NCBI GenBank assembly: GCA_947462105.1
Contig: CANHNJ010000005.1
Location: 51,377-115,376, forward strand
DNA from: Alphaproteobacteria bacterium
GTDB lineage: Bacteria > Pseudomonadota > Alphaproteobacteria > Micropepsales > Micropepsaceae
DNA length: 64,000 nucleotides
Reading direction: 5' to 3'
The position numbers and the translations under genes were made by a program. Under the pieces are notes generated by a model, which worked only from the letters and a program-made list of their open reading frames with translations, was not told the origin of the DNA and did no database searches. Below are positions 36,955-46,503 of this stretch, piece by piece; within the stretch, counting starts at the first letter, position 1, and every line of letters starts with the position of its first letter.

Positions 36955-36983
36955 TATATAGGGAGGGCTATCCGGGGGTGCAA
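36955..36983 (-). promoter_or_regulatory. Promoter of dnaK with a small palindrome on the -35 box
   Basis: The minus strand reads TTGCAC (36978-36983), a 17-base spacer and TATATA (36955-36960), a strong sigma-70-type match giving a leader of about 110 bases. The -35 box lies inside the inverted repeat ggggt-gca-acccc (36975-36987). No CIRCE element (TTAGCACTC-N9-GAGTGCTAA) is present. A sigma-32-type promoter was not convincingly found. Confidence 0.55.
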
Positions 36984-36997
36984 CCCCAAGAGGCGAA

Positions 36998-37489
36998 TCA
37001 ACCGCCGTTGAGCTGCCAGATGGCGTAGTTCAGGCAGAAGGCGAAACTGACCCAGGCGATATAGGGCAGCAGCATCAGGCCCGCGATGCGGTCCTTGCGC
37101 CAGAACAGCGCCGCCGTCGTCACGATGGCCAGCCACAGCAGCGCCATTTCCACCAGCGCCACCAGCAGCAGGTGCGCGCCAAAGAACAGCGGCGTCCAGA
37201 GCGTGTTCAGCGCAAGCTGCACGCCCCACGCGGCCATCCCCGGCGATTTCGTGCCGGTGCGCTTCCACATCCGCCAGGCCGCCACGGCCATCAGGATGTA
37301 AAGCGTCGTCCAGACCGGGCCGAACAGCCAGTTGGGCGGGTTGAAACCGGGCTTGGTCAGCCCGGCATACCAGGTGGGGATGTTGGGCTCGGTGAAAAGT
37401 GTGCCCGACGACCCTACCAGCAGGGTGAGGATGATGAAGGCCAGCAGGGGCCGGTTCTTTCCGGGCTCGGCTTCACGGTCAAAAAGCAT
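36998..37489 (-). CDS. TspO/MBR family tryptophan-rich membrane protein
   Basis: The 163-residue protein has five transmembrane helices and family hallmarks: WYAGLTKPGFNPPNWLFGPVW, the tryptophan-rich WRMWKRTG, VQLALNTLWTPLFFG, and PYIAWVSFAFCLNYAIWQLN at the end. TspO proteins bind tetrapyrroles and other hydrophobic ligands; in Rhodobacter TspO modulates photosynthesis gene expression in response to oxygen and is linked to stress responses. Here no photosynthesis genes are present. It is monocistronic, upstream of dnaK on the same strand. The 158 bases before the next gene (37490-37647) hold no credible gene. Confidence 0.93.
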   Translation of the reverse strand: MLFDREAEPGKNRPLLAFIILTLLVGSSGTLFTEPNIPTWYAGLTKPGFNPPNWLFGPVWTTLYILMAVAAWRMWKRTGTKSPGMAAWGVQLALNTLWTPLFFGAHLLLVALVEMALLWLAIVTTAALFWRKDRIAGLMLLPYIAWVSFAFCLNYAIWQLNGG

Positions 37490-37647
37490 GCATCACCATA
37501 GCTTTATAAAACATTACAGAGAATTTAGCAATCAGGCGCAAGGCAGTTCACCGCCCCGCCAGCGGGGTCTTGGGAAGATACACATGAAACGCCTGGGGGG
37601 ACTTGCCGGTGCGGCGCTTTATCTCCGCCGGGCCACGACACTGACGC

Positions 37648-39105
37648 CTAAGAGACGCTTTGCCGCCCCGCATGATCGGCCAGCACCGACGCAATCGCCA
37701 CGCTCAGTTTCTTGGCATAGTCGATATCGAGGAATTCGTTGGGCCCGTGCGCGTTGGAATGCGGCCCCAAAACGCCGGTGATGACGAACTGGGTATCGGG
37801 ATATTTGCGCCCCAGCATGCCCATGAACGGGATCGAGCCGCCCTCGCCCTGCGCCGCCATCGGCTTGCCAAAGGCGGCATGGCTGGCCTTGTCCAGCGCC
37901 GCCTGCAGCCACGGCGCCAGCGCGGGCGCGTTCCAGCCATTCTCGCCGCGCGGTGCATCGAACGTCACTTGTGTGCCATAGGGCGGATCGCGCTCCAGCA
38001 CCGTCTTCACCGCCACACGCGCCGCTTCGGCATCGCCGCTGGGTGGCACGCGGAGCGACAGTTTCAGCGTGGTGACGGGCAGCAGCACATTGCCGCCATT
38101 GGCGGGCGTCGGATAACCCTCCACCGCCGTGATCGCCAGTTGCGCCTTCCAGGTCTTTTGCAGGATGGCGTCCACATTGCTGACGGACATGGCACTGGTT
38201 TGACCCGCGAAGGGCAGCTCGGTGATGACGGTGTCGCCCAGGATTTCCGCTGCCGCCTTTGCCTGCGCGATGCGTTCCGCCGGAATCGCGACCTGCAATT
38301 GCGGCACAATGATCTCGCCGGTCTCGACATTCTCGATCCGCGACAGCAATTGCCGCGCGATGCGGAACGACGACGGCACGATGCCGCTGGCAGCGCCGCT
38401 ATGCACGCCTTCGGTCAGCACCCGCACCGTCAGCGTGCCGATCACCATGCCGCGCAAGCTGGTGGTGAGCCACAATTGCTCGTAATTGCCACAGCCGGAA
38501 TCCAGGCACACCACAAGATCAGGCGTGCCGATGCGGCAGGAAAAATGCTCCATATAGGCGGGCAGGTCGGGCGAACCGGATTCTTCCGACGCCTCGATCA
38601 TGATGACGGTGCGCGAATGGCGCAGGCCCTGTTCTTTCAGCGCCAGCAGCGCCGACAGCGCCGCGAACAGGGCATAGCCGTCATCGGCGCCGCCGCGTCC
38701 ATACAGGCGGCCATCCTGGATGACCGGCTCCCACGGGCCCGTCGTCCAGCCCGCCATCTCCGGCTGCTTGTCGAGATGGCCGTACATCAGCACGGTGGGA
38801 TTGTCGCTGGTGGCGGCGGCGCGCACCCGTCCATGTTCGTTCGGCGATCCGGGGATCTCGATGAAGATCAGCGGCGTGCGGCCCGGCAGCCGCGCCAAGT
38901 TCAGCGTCGCTTTTTCAAACGCCTGCAGCTTTTCGCGCGCCCAGGCCGCGAACATCTCCACGGCGCGGTCCATGTGGCCGTGCGCTTCCCAGTCCGGATC
39001 GAAGGCCGGGCTCTTGTTAGGGATGCGGATATAGTCGCTCAGGGTGGGAACGACTTCGTCATCCCACAGCCGATTGATGCATTGCGACGCCTGGTTCTGG
39101 TTCAT
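37648..39105 (-). CDS. M20 family metallopeptidase (dipeptidase-like)
   Basis: The 485-residue protein shows the M20 di-zinc core: His in LMYGHLDKQP, Asp in LYGRGGADDGYA, the catalytic/ligand Glu pair in IEASEESGSPDL and the bridging Asp in VVCLDSGCGN. The dimerisation lid contains TLTVRVLTEGVHSGAASG and the last ligand His is in GVLGPHSNAHGPNE. Family members hydrolyse dipeptides or carnosine-like substrates. There is no signal peptide. Its ATG overlaps the stop of maeB by one base (TAATG), so it is cotranscribed and coupled with the malic enzyme, an unusual pairing. Confidence 0.88.
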   Translation of the reverse strand: MNQNQASQCINRLWDDEVVPTLSDYIRIPNKSPAFDPDWEAHGHMDRAVEMFAAWAREKLQAFEKATLNLARLPGRTPLIFIEIPGSPNEHGRVRAAATSDNPTVLMYGHLDKQPEMAGWTTGPWEPVIQDGRLYGRGGADDGYALFAALSALLALKEQGLRHSRTVIMIEASEESGSPDLPAYMEHFSCRIGTPDLVVCLDSGCGNYEQLWLTTSLRGMVIGTLTVRVLTEGVHSGAASGIVPSSFRIARQLLSRIENVETGEIIVPQLQVAIPAERIAQAKAAAEILGDTVITELPFAGQTSAMSVSNVDAILQKTWKAQLAITAVEGYPTPANGGNVLLPVTTLKLSLRVPPSGDAEAARVAVKTVLERDPPYGTQVTFDAPRGENGWNAPALAPWLQAALDKASHAAFGKPMAAQGEGGSIPFMGMLGRKYPDTQFVITGVLGPHSNAHGPNEFLDIDYAKKLSVAIASVLADHAGRQSVS

Positions 39106-41363
39106 TACCGGTTGATATCATACGCCGCGACCAGGGCGGCATTGTAGATTTCGCTCATCTTGGCGCCCAGCGGCGCGATCTGCACCGGCTTCTCCAGTCC
39201 CACCAGCATCGGGCCCATCACGCTGGCCGCACCCATCTGCTGCAGCAGCTTGGTGGAAATGGAAGCGGAATGGATCGACGGCATAATCAGCACATTGGCG
39301 GTGTCGGTGATGCGGGCAAAGGGATAAAGCGCCAGCTTGTCGCGGTCCAGCGCCACATCGATCGCCATTTCGCCGTCATACTCGAACGCGACGCCGCGCT
39401 GTTCCAGGATCTGCACGGCCTCGATGATGCGCTCGCTGCGCTCCGAGCGGGGAAAGCCGAAGGTGGACGACGCCAGCAGCGCCACACGCGGCACTAGGCC
39501 GAGACGGCGCGCCGCCGCCGCTGCCTGCACCGCGATGTCGGCCAGTTGCTCGGAGGTCGGCATTTCCGTGACGGATGTATCGGCCACCAGCACGATACGG
39601 CCCGTGGCGAAGATCGCCTGCAACCCGATGGGGCGCTTGCCCGGCGGCGCATCCAGCACGGTACGCACGTCTGCAAGCGCCTGGGCATAGTTGCGGGTCA
39701 CGCCCGTCACCATCGCATCGGCGTCACCCGCCTTGAGCATGGCGGCCGCATAGATGTTGCGGTCGTTGTTCACCATGCGCACGGCATCGCGGTACAGCCC
39801 GCCGCGCCGCTGGATGCGGGCATAGAGCGCCTCGGTGTAGGTGGCGGATTCCGCCGCCGAAAGCGGCACGCGGATTTCCAGCAGGCTTTCATCCAGCCCG
39901 GCGCGTTGCATGCCGGCCTTGATGACTTCGACGCGTCCCACCAGGATCGCCTTGCCCAGGCCGGAATTCTGGAAGGCGGCGGCGGCGCGGATCACTGAAT
40001 CCTCTTCGCCTTCCGCGAACACCACCCGCTTGGGGGCGCTGCGCACGGCGTTGGTCACCATCTGGAACAGGCCGGCGCTGGGATCGAGCCGCGCCGACAA
40101 TTCATACTGATACGCCGCCATGTCGGTGATCGGCTTCTTGGCGACGCCCGAGTCCATCGCCGCCTGGGCCACGGCGGCGGAAACGCGGCTGATCAGGCGC
40201 GGATCGAACGGCACCGGAATGATGTAGTCCGGGCCATAGGCCGGGCGCGCGCCGCGATAGGCGGCGGCGACTTCGTCCGGCACATCCTCGCGCGCCAGCG
40301 CCGCGATGGCATGCGCGGCGGCGATCTTCATCTCTTCGTTGATGGTGGTGGCGCGCACATCCAGCGCCCCCCGGAAGATGTAGGGAAAACCCAGCACGTT
40401 GTTGACCTGGTTGGGATAGTCGCTGCGGCCGGTGGCGACGATGACGTCGCCGCGCACTGCCTTGGCGTCGTCGGGCAGGATTTCCGGATCGGGATTGGCC
40501 ATCGCGAAGACGATGGGATTTGCCGCCATGCTGCGCAGCATGTCGGGGGTCAGCGCGCCCTTGGCCGACAGGCCCAGGAAGACATCGCAGCCGACCATGG
40601 CGTCGGCCAGGCTGCGCGCCTTGGTCTCGACCGCATGGGCCGACTTCCACTGGTTCATGCCCTCGGTGCGCCCACGATAGACCACGCCCTTGGTGTCGCA
40701 GAGGACGACGTTTTCCGAACGCACCCCCATCGATTTGAGCAGCTCGATGCAGGCAATGCCCGCCGCGCCCGCGCCGTTGGTGACCACCTTGATATCTTCC
40801 AGCTTGCGCCCGGTGAGATGCGCCGCATTGATGACGCCCGCCGCGCTGATGATGGCGGTGCCGTGCTGGTCGTCATGGAAGACCGGAATATCCATCAGCT
40901 CGCGCAGGCGCTGTTCGATGATGAAACAGTCCGGCGCCTTGATGTCTTCCAGGTTGATGCCGCCGAAACTGGGGCCCAGATAGCGCACCGCGTTGATGAA
41001 TTGATCGACGTCCTTGGTATCGACTTCCAGGTCGATGGAATTGACGTCGGCAAAGCGCTTGAACAGCACGGCCTTGCCTTCCATCACCGGCTTGCTCGCC
41101 AGCGCGCCCAGATCGCCCAGCCCCAGGATGGCGGTGCCGTTGGAGATGACGGCGACCAGGTTGCCGCGCGTGGTGTATTCCCAGGCCAGTTCCGGATTCT
41201 CGGCGATGGCCCGCACCGGCACGGCGACGCCGGGCGAATAGGCCAGCGCCAGATCGCGCTGGGTCGCCATCGGCTTGGTGGGCACGACTTCCAGCTTGCC
41301 GAGCTTGGCGCCGGCATGGAAAGCCAGGGCTTCCTCATCCGTGAAGGAGGGGCGCTTTGACAT
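39105..41363 (-). CDS. maeB: NADP-dependent malic enzyme with phosphotransacetylase-like domain
   Basis: MaeB decarboxylates malate to pyruvate with NADP. The 752-residue protein has an N-terminal malic-enzyme domain ([39 protein letters not shown] and the NAD(P) motif [15 protein letters not shown]). A C-terminal phosphate acetyltransferase-like domain follows ([40 protein letters not shown]). The C-terminal domain is believed to be regulatory and catalytically inactive in MaeB. It diverges from mutS with a 95-base gap and is followed by the coupled M20 peptidase gene. Confidence 0.97.
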   Translation of the reverse strand: MSKRPSFTDEEALAFHAGAKLGKLEVVPTKPMATQRDLALAYSPGVAVPVRAIAENPELAWEYTTRGNLVAVISNGTAILGLGDLGALASKPVMEGKAVLFKRFADVNSIDLEVDTKDVDQFINAVRYLGPSFGGINLEDIKAPDCFIIEQRLRELMDIPVFHDDQHGTAIISAAGVINAAHLTGRKLEDIKVVTNGAGAAGIACIELLKSMGVRSENVVLCDTKGVVYRGRTEGMNQWKSAHAVETKARSLADAMVGCDVFLGLSAKGALTPDMLRSMAANPIVFAMANPDPEILPDDAKAVRGDVIVATGRSDYPNQVNNVLGFPYIFRGALDVRATTINEEMKIAAAHAIAALAREDVPDEVAAAYRGARPAYGPDYIIPVPFDPRLISRVSAAVAQAAMDSGVAKKPITDMAAYQYELSARLDPSAGLFQMVTNAVRSAPKRVVFAEGEEDSVIRAAAAFQNSGLGKAILVGRVEVIKAGMQRAGLDESLLEIRVPLSAAESATYTEALYARIQRRGGLYRDAVRMVNNDRNIYAAAMLKAGDADAMVTGVTRNYAQALADVRTVLDAPPGKRPIGLQAIFATGRIVLVADTSVTEMPTSEQLADIAVQAAAAARRLGLVPRVALLASSTFGFPRSERSERIIEAVQILEQRGVAFEYDGEMAIDVALDRDKLALYPFARITDTANVLIMPSIHSASISTKLLQQMGAASVMGPMLVGLEKPVQIAPLGAKMSEIYNAALVAAYDINR

Positions 41364-41458
41364 CTCGGTTTTCCCTTATTCTTGTTTCCCAGGGTCATCC
41401 ACAGGCTAGCAGGGGAAGCGGGCGCGCGGGCAAAAAAACGCTCTGCTATGCTGCCCGC

Positions 41459-44119
41459 ATGAGCGAGATGGTGCCTGAAAACGATATCGCGGCCGCCGAC
41501 GGCATCACGCCGATGATGGCGCAATACCTGTCGCTCAAGAGCGCGCATCCGGACTATCTGCTGTTCTACCGCATGGGCGATTTCTACGAGCTTTTTTTCG
41601 CGGACGCAGCAAAGGCCGCCGAGGCGCTGGACATCGCCCTGACCAAGCGGGGCAAGCATCTGGGTGAAGACATTCCCATGTGCGGCGTGCCGGTGCACAG
41701 CGCCGAAGCCTATCTGGAAAAGCTGATCCGCAAGGGTCACCGCGTCGCGGTGTGCGAACAGATCGAAGACCCGGCAGAGGCGAAGAAGCGCGGCTCCAAG
41801 TCGGTGGTGAAGCGTGCCGTGGTGCGGCTGGTGACGCCCGGCACGATCACCGAGGATGCGTTGCTGGAAGCACGCGCCTCCAACATCCTGGCGGCGCTGG
41901 GGCGCAGCGGCGGCAGCTTCGCGCTCGCCGCCGCCGACATGTCCACCGGCCACTTCGAAGTCAGCGTGCTGGACGAAGACGCGGTCGCCGCCGAACTGGC
42001 GCGGCTGTCGCCCAAGGAATTGCTGCTGCCGGACGCGCTGGTGGCGCATGAAAGTTTCAAACAGGTTTTTGCGGCGCTGAAGATCGCGCTGTCGCCGCTG
42101 CCCGCCTCGCGCTTTGATTCCGATGCGGGGGCGCGGGCGCTGCAGGCGCATTACGGCCTGCTGTCGCTCGATGGGCTGGGGTCGTTCGGGCGCGCCGAAT
42201 TGTCGGCGGCGGGTGCGCTGATCGCCTATATCGACCTGACGCAAAAGGGCCGCAAGGTGGCGCTGCGGCGGCTGGCCCAGGTACAGCCGGCGCAGTTTGT
42301 CGGCATCGATGCGGCGACGCGGCGCAATCTCGAACTCGACCAGACGCTCTCCGGTTCGCGCAACGGCTCGCTGCTCGCCACTATTGATCGCAGCGTGACG
42401 GCAGCGGGCGCGCGGCTGCTGGCGACGCGGCTGGCGGCACCGCTGACCGGCATCGCGGTGATCGCGGCGCGGCAGGATGCGGTGCAGGGCTTTGCAGAAG
42501 ATTCTGAATCGCGGCGCAAGGCGCGCGCGCATCTGCGCAGCCTGCCCGACATGGCCCGCGCCCTGGCGCGGCTCTCGGTCGGGCGCGGTGGGCCGCGCGA
42601 TCTGGGCAGCCTGCGCGATGGCGTCAAGGCGGCACGCAAGCTGCGCGACGATGTGACGGATTTGCGCGGCGAAGTGGCGGACGCCCATGCGGCGCTGACG
42701 CAGGCGCTGGCTGACCTGTCGCAGCTTTCGGATCGCCTGGCCTTCCTGCTGGTGGAAGAACCGCCCTATCTGGCGCGCGATGGCGGCTTCATCGTCGCGG
42801 ATGCGCATGCGCCACTGGATGAATTGCGGGCGCTGCGCGACGAATCCCGCCGCGTCATCGCCATGCTGGAAGGCAAGTACAAGAGCGACAGCGGCGTCAG
42901 CCAGTTGCGCATCAAGCATAATGGCGTGCTGGGCTATTTCATCGAAGTGGCGCAACAGCACGCTGATCGCCTGATGACCAATAAGGAATTGTTCCGCCAT
43001 CGCCAGACCATGGCCGGGGCGGTGCGCTTCTCCACCGACGAGCTGGCTGGGCTGGCCTCGCGCATTGCCGAAGCGGCAGAAAGCGCGCTGGCGCTGGAAA
43101 CCGCGCTGTTCACGGAAATGTGCGACCTGGCTTTGGCCCATGCCGAACCGATTGCCGCCGTCGCCGATGCGTTATCGGTACTGGACGTGGCGTCCGCCCT
43201 GGCCGAACTGGCGGTGGCGCAGCGCTATGCGCGGCCACGCGTGGATGACAGTCTTGTCTTCAACGTCACCCGTGGCCGCCACCCGGTGGTGGAAGCGGCG
43301 CTGGCCGCCCAGCATGGCGCACCGTTCGTCGCCAATGATTGCGACCTGTCGCCATCGGCGCGTGGCAGGCTGTGGTTCGTCACCGGTCCCAACATGGCCG
43401 GTAAATCGACCTTCCTGCGCCAGAACGCGATCATTGCGCTCTTGGCGCAGATGGGCAGCTTCGTGCCCGCCGAAGCGGCGCATATCGGCGTGATTGACCG
43501 GTTGTTCTCCCGCGTCGGCGCGGGCGACGATCTGGCGGCGGGGCGCAGCACCTTCATGGTCGAAATGGTCGAGACGGCGGCGATCCTCAACCAGGCGACG
43601 CCGCGCTCCCTTGTCATCCTGGATGAGATCGGGCGCGGCACCGCCACCTATGACGGCCTCGCCATCGCCTGGGCGGCGGCAGAACATCTCTACGAGGCCA
43701 ATAAAAGCCGCGCGCTCTTTGCCACGCATTACCATGAGCTGACTGCGCTTAGCGCGCGGCTGGACAAGAGTGCCTGCGTCACCATGAAGGTGAAGGAGTG
43801 GAACGACTCCATCGTCTTCCTGCACGAAGTGGCGCTGGGCGCCGCCGACCGTTCCTATGGCATCCATGTCGCCAAGCTGGCGGGCCTGCCCGCCGCCGTG
43901 ATCGGCCGTGCGGAAGCGGTGCTGGCGGCATTGGAAGAAGGCCGCGAAGGCCACAAGCCGCTGGCGCGGATCGACGAGTTGCCGCTGTTCTCGACCTCTG
44001 CCGTGGCCCCGCCCAAGACCAGCGCGGTGGAAGTGGCCCTGAAGACCATCGAGCCCGACAGCCTCTCCCCCAAGGAGGCGCTCGAACTCCTCTATGACTT
44101 GAAGAAGAAGCTGTCGTAA
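41459..44119 (+). CDS. mutS: DNA mismatch repair protein MutS
   Basis: MutS recognises mismatches and starts methyl-directed repair. From the ATG at 41459 the protein is 886 residues with the mismatch-binding domain ([20 protein letters not shown], including the Phe-x-Glu motif), a connector, and the lever/clamp. The ATPase domain has Walker [21 protein letters not shown], Walker [21 protein letters not shown] and [12 protein letters not shown]. The C-terminal helix-turn-helix and dimer region is partly present. The upstream in-frame extension back to 41357 overlaps maeB and is rejected. Confidence 0.98.
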   Translation: MSEMVPENDIAAADGITPMMAQYLSLKSAHPDYLLFYRMGDFYELFFADAAKAAEALDIALTKRGKHLGEDIPMCGVPVHSAEAYLEKLIRKGHRVAVCEQIEDPAEAKKRGSKSVVKRAVVRLVTPGTITEDALLEARASNILAALGRSGGSFALAAADMSTGHFEVSVLDEDAVAAELARLSPKELLLPDALVAHESFKQVFAALKIALSPLPASRFDSDAGARALQAHYGLLSLDGLGSFGRAELSAAGALIAYIDLTQKGRKVALRRLAQVQPAQFVGIDAATRRNLELDQTLSGSRNGSLLATIDRSVTAAGARLLATRLAAPLTGIAVIAARQDAVQGFAEDSESRRKARAHLRSLPDMARALARLSVGRGGPRDLGSLRDGVKAARKLRDDVTDLRGEVADAHAALTQALADLSQLSDRLAFLLVEEPPYLARDGGFIVADAHAPLDELRALRDESRRVIAMLEGKYKSDSGVSQLRIKHNGVLGYFIEVAQQHADRLMTNKELFRHRQTMAGAVRFSTDELAGLASRIAEAAESALALETALFTEMCDLALAHAEPIAAVADALSVLDVASALAELAVAQRYARPRVDDSLVFNVTRGRHPVVEAALAAQHGAPFVANDCDLSPSARGRLWFVTGPNMAGKSTFLRQNAIIALLAQMGSFVPAEAAHIGVIDRLFSRVGAGDDLAAGRSTFMVEMVETAAILNQATPRSLVILDEIGRGTATYDGLAIAWAAAEHLYEANKSRALFATHYHELTALSARLDKSACVTMKVKEWNDSIVFLHEVALGAADRSYGIHVAKLAGLPAAVIGRAEAVLAALEEGREGHKPLARIDELPLFSTSAVAPPKTSAVEVALKTIEPDSLSPKEALELLYDLKKKLS

Positions 44120-44128
44120 CATCGGGTC

Positions 44129-44605
44129 ATGAGCCAGCCCGGCACCGCACGCGCCCCGCGCAAGTTCCTGGTCGTCATCGACAAGACGCCGGAATGTGCC
44201 GTCGCCCTGCGCTTTGCCACCCGCCGCGCCCAGCATACCGGCGGGCGCGTCACCCTGCTGTGCGCCGCCCAGCCGCCCGACTTCCAGCAATGGCGCGGGG
44301 TGGAAGAGATCATGCGCGACGAAGCCCGCGCCGATGCCGAAGAACTGATCTATGCCGCCGCCAAAACGGTGAACGAGCTGTCGGGCATCCTGCCGGAGCT
44401 GGTGCTGCCTTACGGCGAAAGCACCGCCTGCCTGCACAAGCTGCTGAAGGAGGATGCGGATATCTCGATCCTGGTGCTTGCTTCGGCCACGGGCAAGGAC
44501 GGGCCCGGCCCGCTGGTCGCCCTGTTCGGCAACGCCGTGCAGTCGATCCCTGTCACCATCGTCCCGGGCAATTTTACCGAAGCGCAAATTGACGCTTTGG
44601 CCTAG
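44129..44605 (+). CDS. Universal stress protein (UspA) family protein
   Basis: The 158-residue protein has the Usp alpha/beta fold: RKFLVVIDKTPECAVALRFA at the start, the helix RRAQHTGGRVTLLC, and a C-terminal VLASATGKDGPGPLVALFGN-AVQSIPVTIVPG stretch. That stretch contains a G-x2-G-x9-G-like phosphate loop, shorter than in classical UspA. It starts 9 bases after mutS on the same strand, so it is probably read through from mutS. It ends before a strong palindrome at 44631-44658. Confidence 0.85.
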   Translation: MSQPGTARAPRKFLVVIDKTPECAVALRFATRRAQHTGGRVTLLCAAQPPDFQQWRGVEEIMRDEARADAEELIYAAAKTVNELSGILPELVLPYGESTACLHKLLKEDADISILVLASATGKDGPGPLVALFGNAVQSIPVTIVPGNFTEAQIDALA

Positions 44606-44630
44606 CGCGGGTCTCACCCCACCTGAAAGT

Positions 44631-44658
44631 GTCATGGCCCGCATTTGCGGGCCATGAC
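44631..44658. terminator. Perfect hairpin between usp and the HIG1 gene
   Basis: gtcatggcccgca-tt-tgcgggccatgac is a perfect 13-bp inverted repeat. It is not followed by a T run in either direction, so it is a weak rho-independent terminator at best, and could instead be a protein or RNA-processing site. Confidence 0.5.
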
Positions 44659-44688
44659 ATGTGGGATTTGGCGGTCTAAACTCCACCC

Positions 44689-44877
44689 ATGATCAAAGGC
44701 CTTGTCGCCATCGCCATCCTGGCTGTCTTCGTGGTCCTGTGCCTGGGCCTGTTTGTCATGATGAAGGGCGGCACCACCGCCGCCAGCTATTCCAACAAGC
44801 TGATGCGGCTGCGGGTGGTCGCCCAGTTCGTCGCCATCATCCTGATCATGGTCGCCCTCTGGGTTTCGCAAAGTTGA
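44689..44877 (+). CDS. HIG1-domain twin-transmembrane protein
   Basis: The 62-residue protein has two transmembrane helices joined by a short loop with the HIG1 motif (R/H)xRx3Q: SNKLMRLRVVAQFV. HIG1-domain proteins support assembly or supercomplexing of cytochrome oxidase in bacteria and mitochondria. It precedes the leuC region and is followed immediately by a family 1 repeat, so it may be monocistronic. Confidence 0.8.
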   Translation: MIKGLVAIAILAVFVVLCLGLFVMMKGGTTAASYSNKLMRLRVVAQFVAIILIMVALWVSQS

Positions 44878-44878
44878 T

Positions 44879-44970
44879 CCCCCTCCGACTTTCGCTGGCT
44901 TAACCGCTTCGCTCGCCAGCTACAGCTACCCCCCTCTGGATGCGCTGCGCGCATGAAAGGGGGAGGCGGG
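44879..44970. repeat. Intergenic repeat, family 1 (diverged copy)
   Basis: CCCCCTCCGACTTTCGC, an inverted pair (ctggc...gccag), CTACAGCTACCCCCCT and a hairpin around gatgcgctgcgcgcatg, then AGGGGGAGG. It has the same block order as the copies at 1915-2020 and 34808-34882 with more differences. A second partial copy follows near 45012-45065. Confidence 0.6.
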
Positions 44971-45011
44971 CTGGCGCTTGCTGTCCACAGCCCCGACTTA
45001 TATGTAAGCGC

Positions 45012-45065
45012 TCTGCGGCGTTCCCGGCCCTCCGCAAGGGGGAGGGGGGTGTCGATTTTCGTGGT
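45012..45065. repeat. Intergenic repeat, family 1 (partial copy) upstream of leuC
   Basis: The stretch includes GCGGCGTTCCCGGCCCTCCGC, then AAGGGGGAGGGGGGTGTCGA and TTTTCGTGGTTC, the same tail as the repeat at 12539-12575 (GGGGGAGGATGGTCTGTGA then TTTCGTGGTTC). The stretch 44971-45105 contains nothing else but this and the leuC leader. Confidence 0.4.
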
Positions 45066-45105
45066 TCGAATTGGAAACAATCGTTTCTCGTCAATGGGTT
45101 AGCCA

Positions 45106-46503
45106 ATGGGCAAGACGCTATACGACAAGATCTGGGACGCGCATCTGGTGGAGGAGAAGCCGGGTGAGACCCCCATTCTCTACATCGACCGCCACCTGAT
45201 CCATGAAGTGACCAGCCCCCAGGCCTTTGAGGGCCTGCGCAATGCCGGCCGCAAGGTCCGCCGCCCGGAACTGACCCTGGCCGTGGCCGACCACAATGTG
45301 CCGACCAAGGACCGCGACCAGGGCATCACCGATCCCGAAAGCCGCGAGCAGGTCGCCACCCTGGCCCGCAACACCGCCGAGTTCGGCGTCGAATATTTCA
45401 CCATGGACGATGTCCGCGCCGGCATCGTGCACATCATCGGGCCGGAACAGGGCTGGACCCTGCCGGGCACCACCATCGTCTGCGGCGACAGCCACACCTC
45501 CACCCACGGCGCCTTCGGCGCACTGGCCTTCGGCATCGGCACCTCGGATGTCGAACATGTGCTGGCGACCCAGACCCTCTTGATGCCCAAGTCGAAGAAC
45601 ATGCGCATCACCGTCAGCGGCAAGCTGCCCGACGGCGTGACGGCGAAGGACATCGCGCTGGCCGTGATCGCCCGCATCGGCACCGCCGGCGGCACCGGCT
45701 ATGTCATCGAATATGCCGGCGACGCCGTGCGCGCCCTGACGATGGAAGGCCGCATGACGCTGTGCAACCTGACCATCGAAGGCGGCGCCCGCGCTGGCCT
45801 GGTCGCGGTGGACGACACCACGATCAACTACATCAAGGGCCGCCCGCGCGCCCCCAAGGCGGCGGCGTTCGAGCATGCCGTGCAGTACTGGAAGACGCTG
45901 CAATCCGATGCCGATGCAAAATTCGATGTCGAAGTGACGCTGGATGCGCGCGACATCGTGCCGATGGTGACCTGGGGCACCTCGCCGGAACAGGGCCTGC
46001 CGATCACCGGCAGTGTGCCGGACCCGGCCAAGATGACCGACGAACATCAGCGCGCCGCCGCCCAGCGCGCCCTCGACTATATGGGCATCACCGCCAACAT
46101 GAAGCTGACCGACATCAAGGTCGATCATGTCTTCATCGGTTCGTGCACCAATGGCCGCATCGAGGATTTGCGCGCTGCCGCCGAAGTGGCGAAGGGCCGC
46201 AAGGTCGCCAGCGGTGTAACCGCCATCGTCGTGCCCGGCTCCGGTCTGGTGAAGAACCAGGCCGAGGAAGAAGGCCTGGACAAGATATTCCTGGAGGCGG
46301 GCTTTGAATGGCGCGATCCCGGTTGCTCCATGTGTCTGGCGATGAACGCTGACAAGCTGAAGGAAGGCGAACGCTGCGCCTCCACCTCCAACCGCAACTT
46401 CGAAGGCCGTCAGGGCCGTGGCGGCCGCACGCATCTGGTTTCGCCCGCGATGGCGGCGGCAGCGGCGGTCACCGGCCATCTCACCGACGTTCGGACGCTT
46501 TAA
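45106..46503 (+). CDS. leuC: 3-isopropylmalate dehydratase large subunit
   Basis: LeuC and LeuD isomerise 2-isopropylmalate to 3-isopropylmalate in leucine synthesis. The 465-residue protein shows [56 protein letters not shown] and the 4Fe-4S cluster ligands in [16 protein letters not shown] and [15 protein letters not shown]. leuD does not follow; the convergent priA overlaps it by four bases, so leuD must be elsewhere. An inverted repeat GAAAC-AATC-GTTTC (45074-45087) lies 18 bases upstream of the ATG. Confidence 0.97.
   Translation: MGKTLYDKIWDAHLVEEKPGETPILYIDRHLIHEVTSPQAFEGLRNAGRKVRRPELTLAVADHNVPTKDRDQGITDPESREQVATLARNTAEFGVEYFTMDDVRAGIVHIIGPEQGWTLPGTTIVCGDSHTSTHGAFGALAFGIGTSDVEHVLATQTLLMPKSKNMRITVSGKLPDGVTAKDIALAVIARIGTAGGTGYVIEYAGDAVRALTMEGRMTLCNLTIEGGARAGLVAVDDTTINYIKGRPRAPKAAAFEHAVQYWKTLQSDADAKFDVEVTLDARDIVPMVTWGTSPEQGLPITGSVPDPAKMTDEHQRAAAQRALDYMGITANMKLTDIKVDHVFIGSCTNGRIEDLRAAAEVAKGRKVASGVTAIVVPGSGLVKNQAEEEGLDKIFLEAGFEWRDPGCSMCLAMNADKLKEGERCASTSNRNFEGRQGRGGRTHLVSPAMAAAAAVTGHLTDVRTL

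Noticed and set aside
37584..37647. Small plus-strand ORF between tspO and the M20 gene
   Set aside because: The ATG at 37584 leads into the antisense of the M20 gene with no plausible product or ribosome-binding site.
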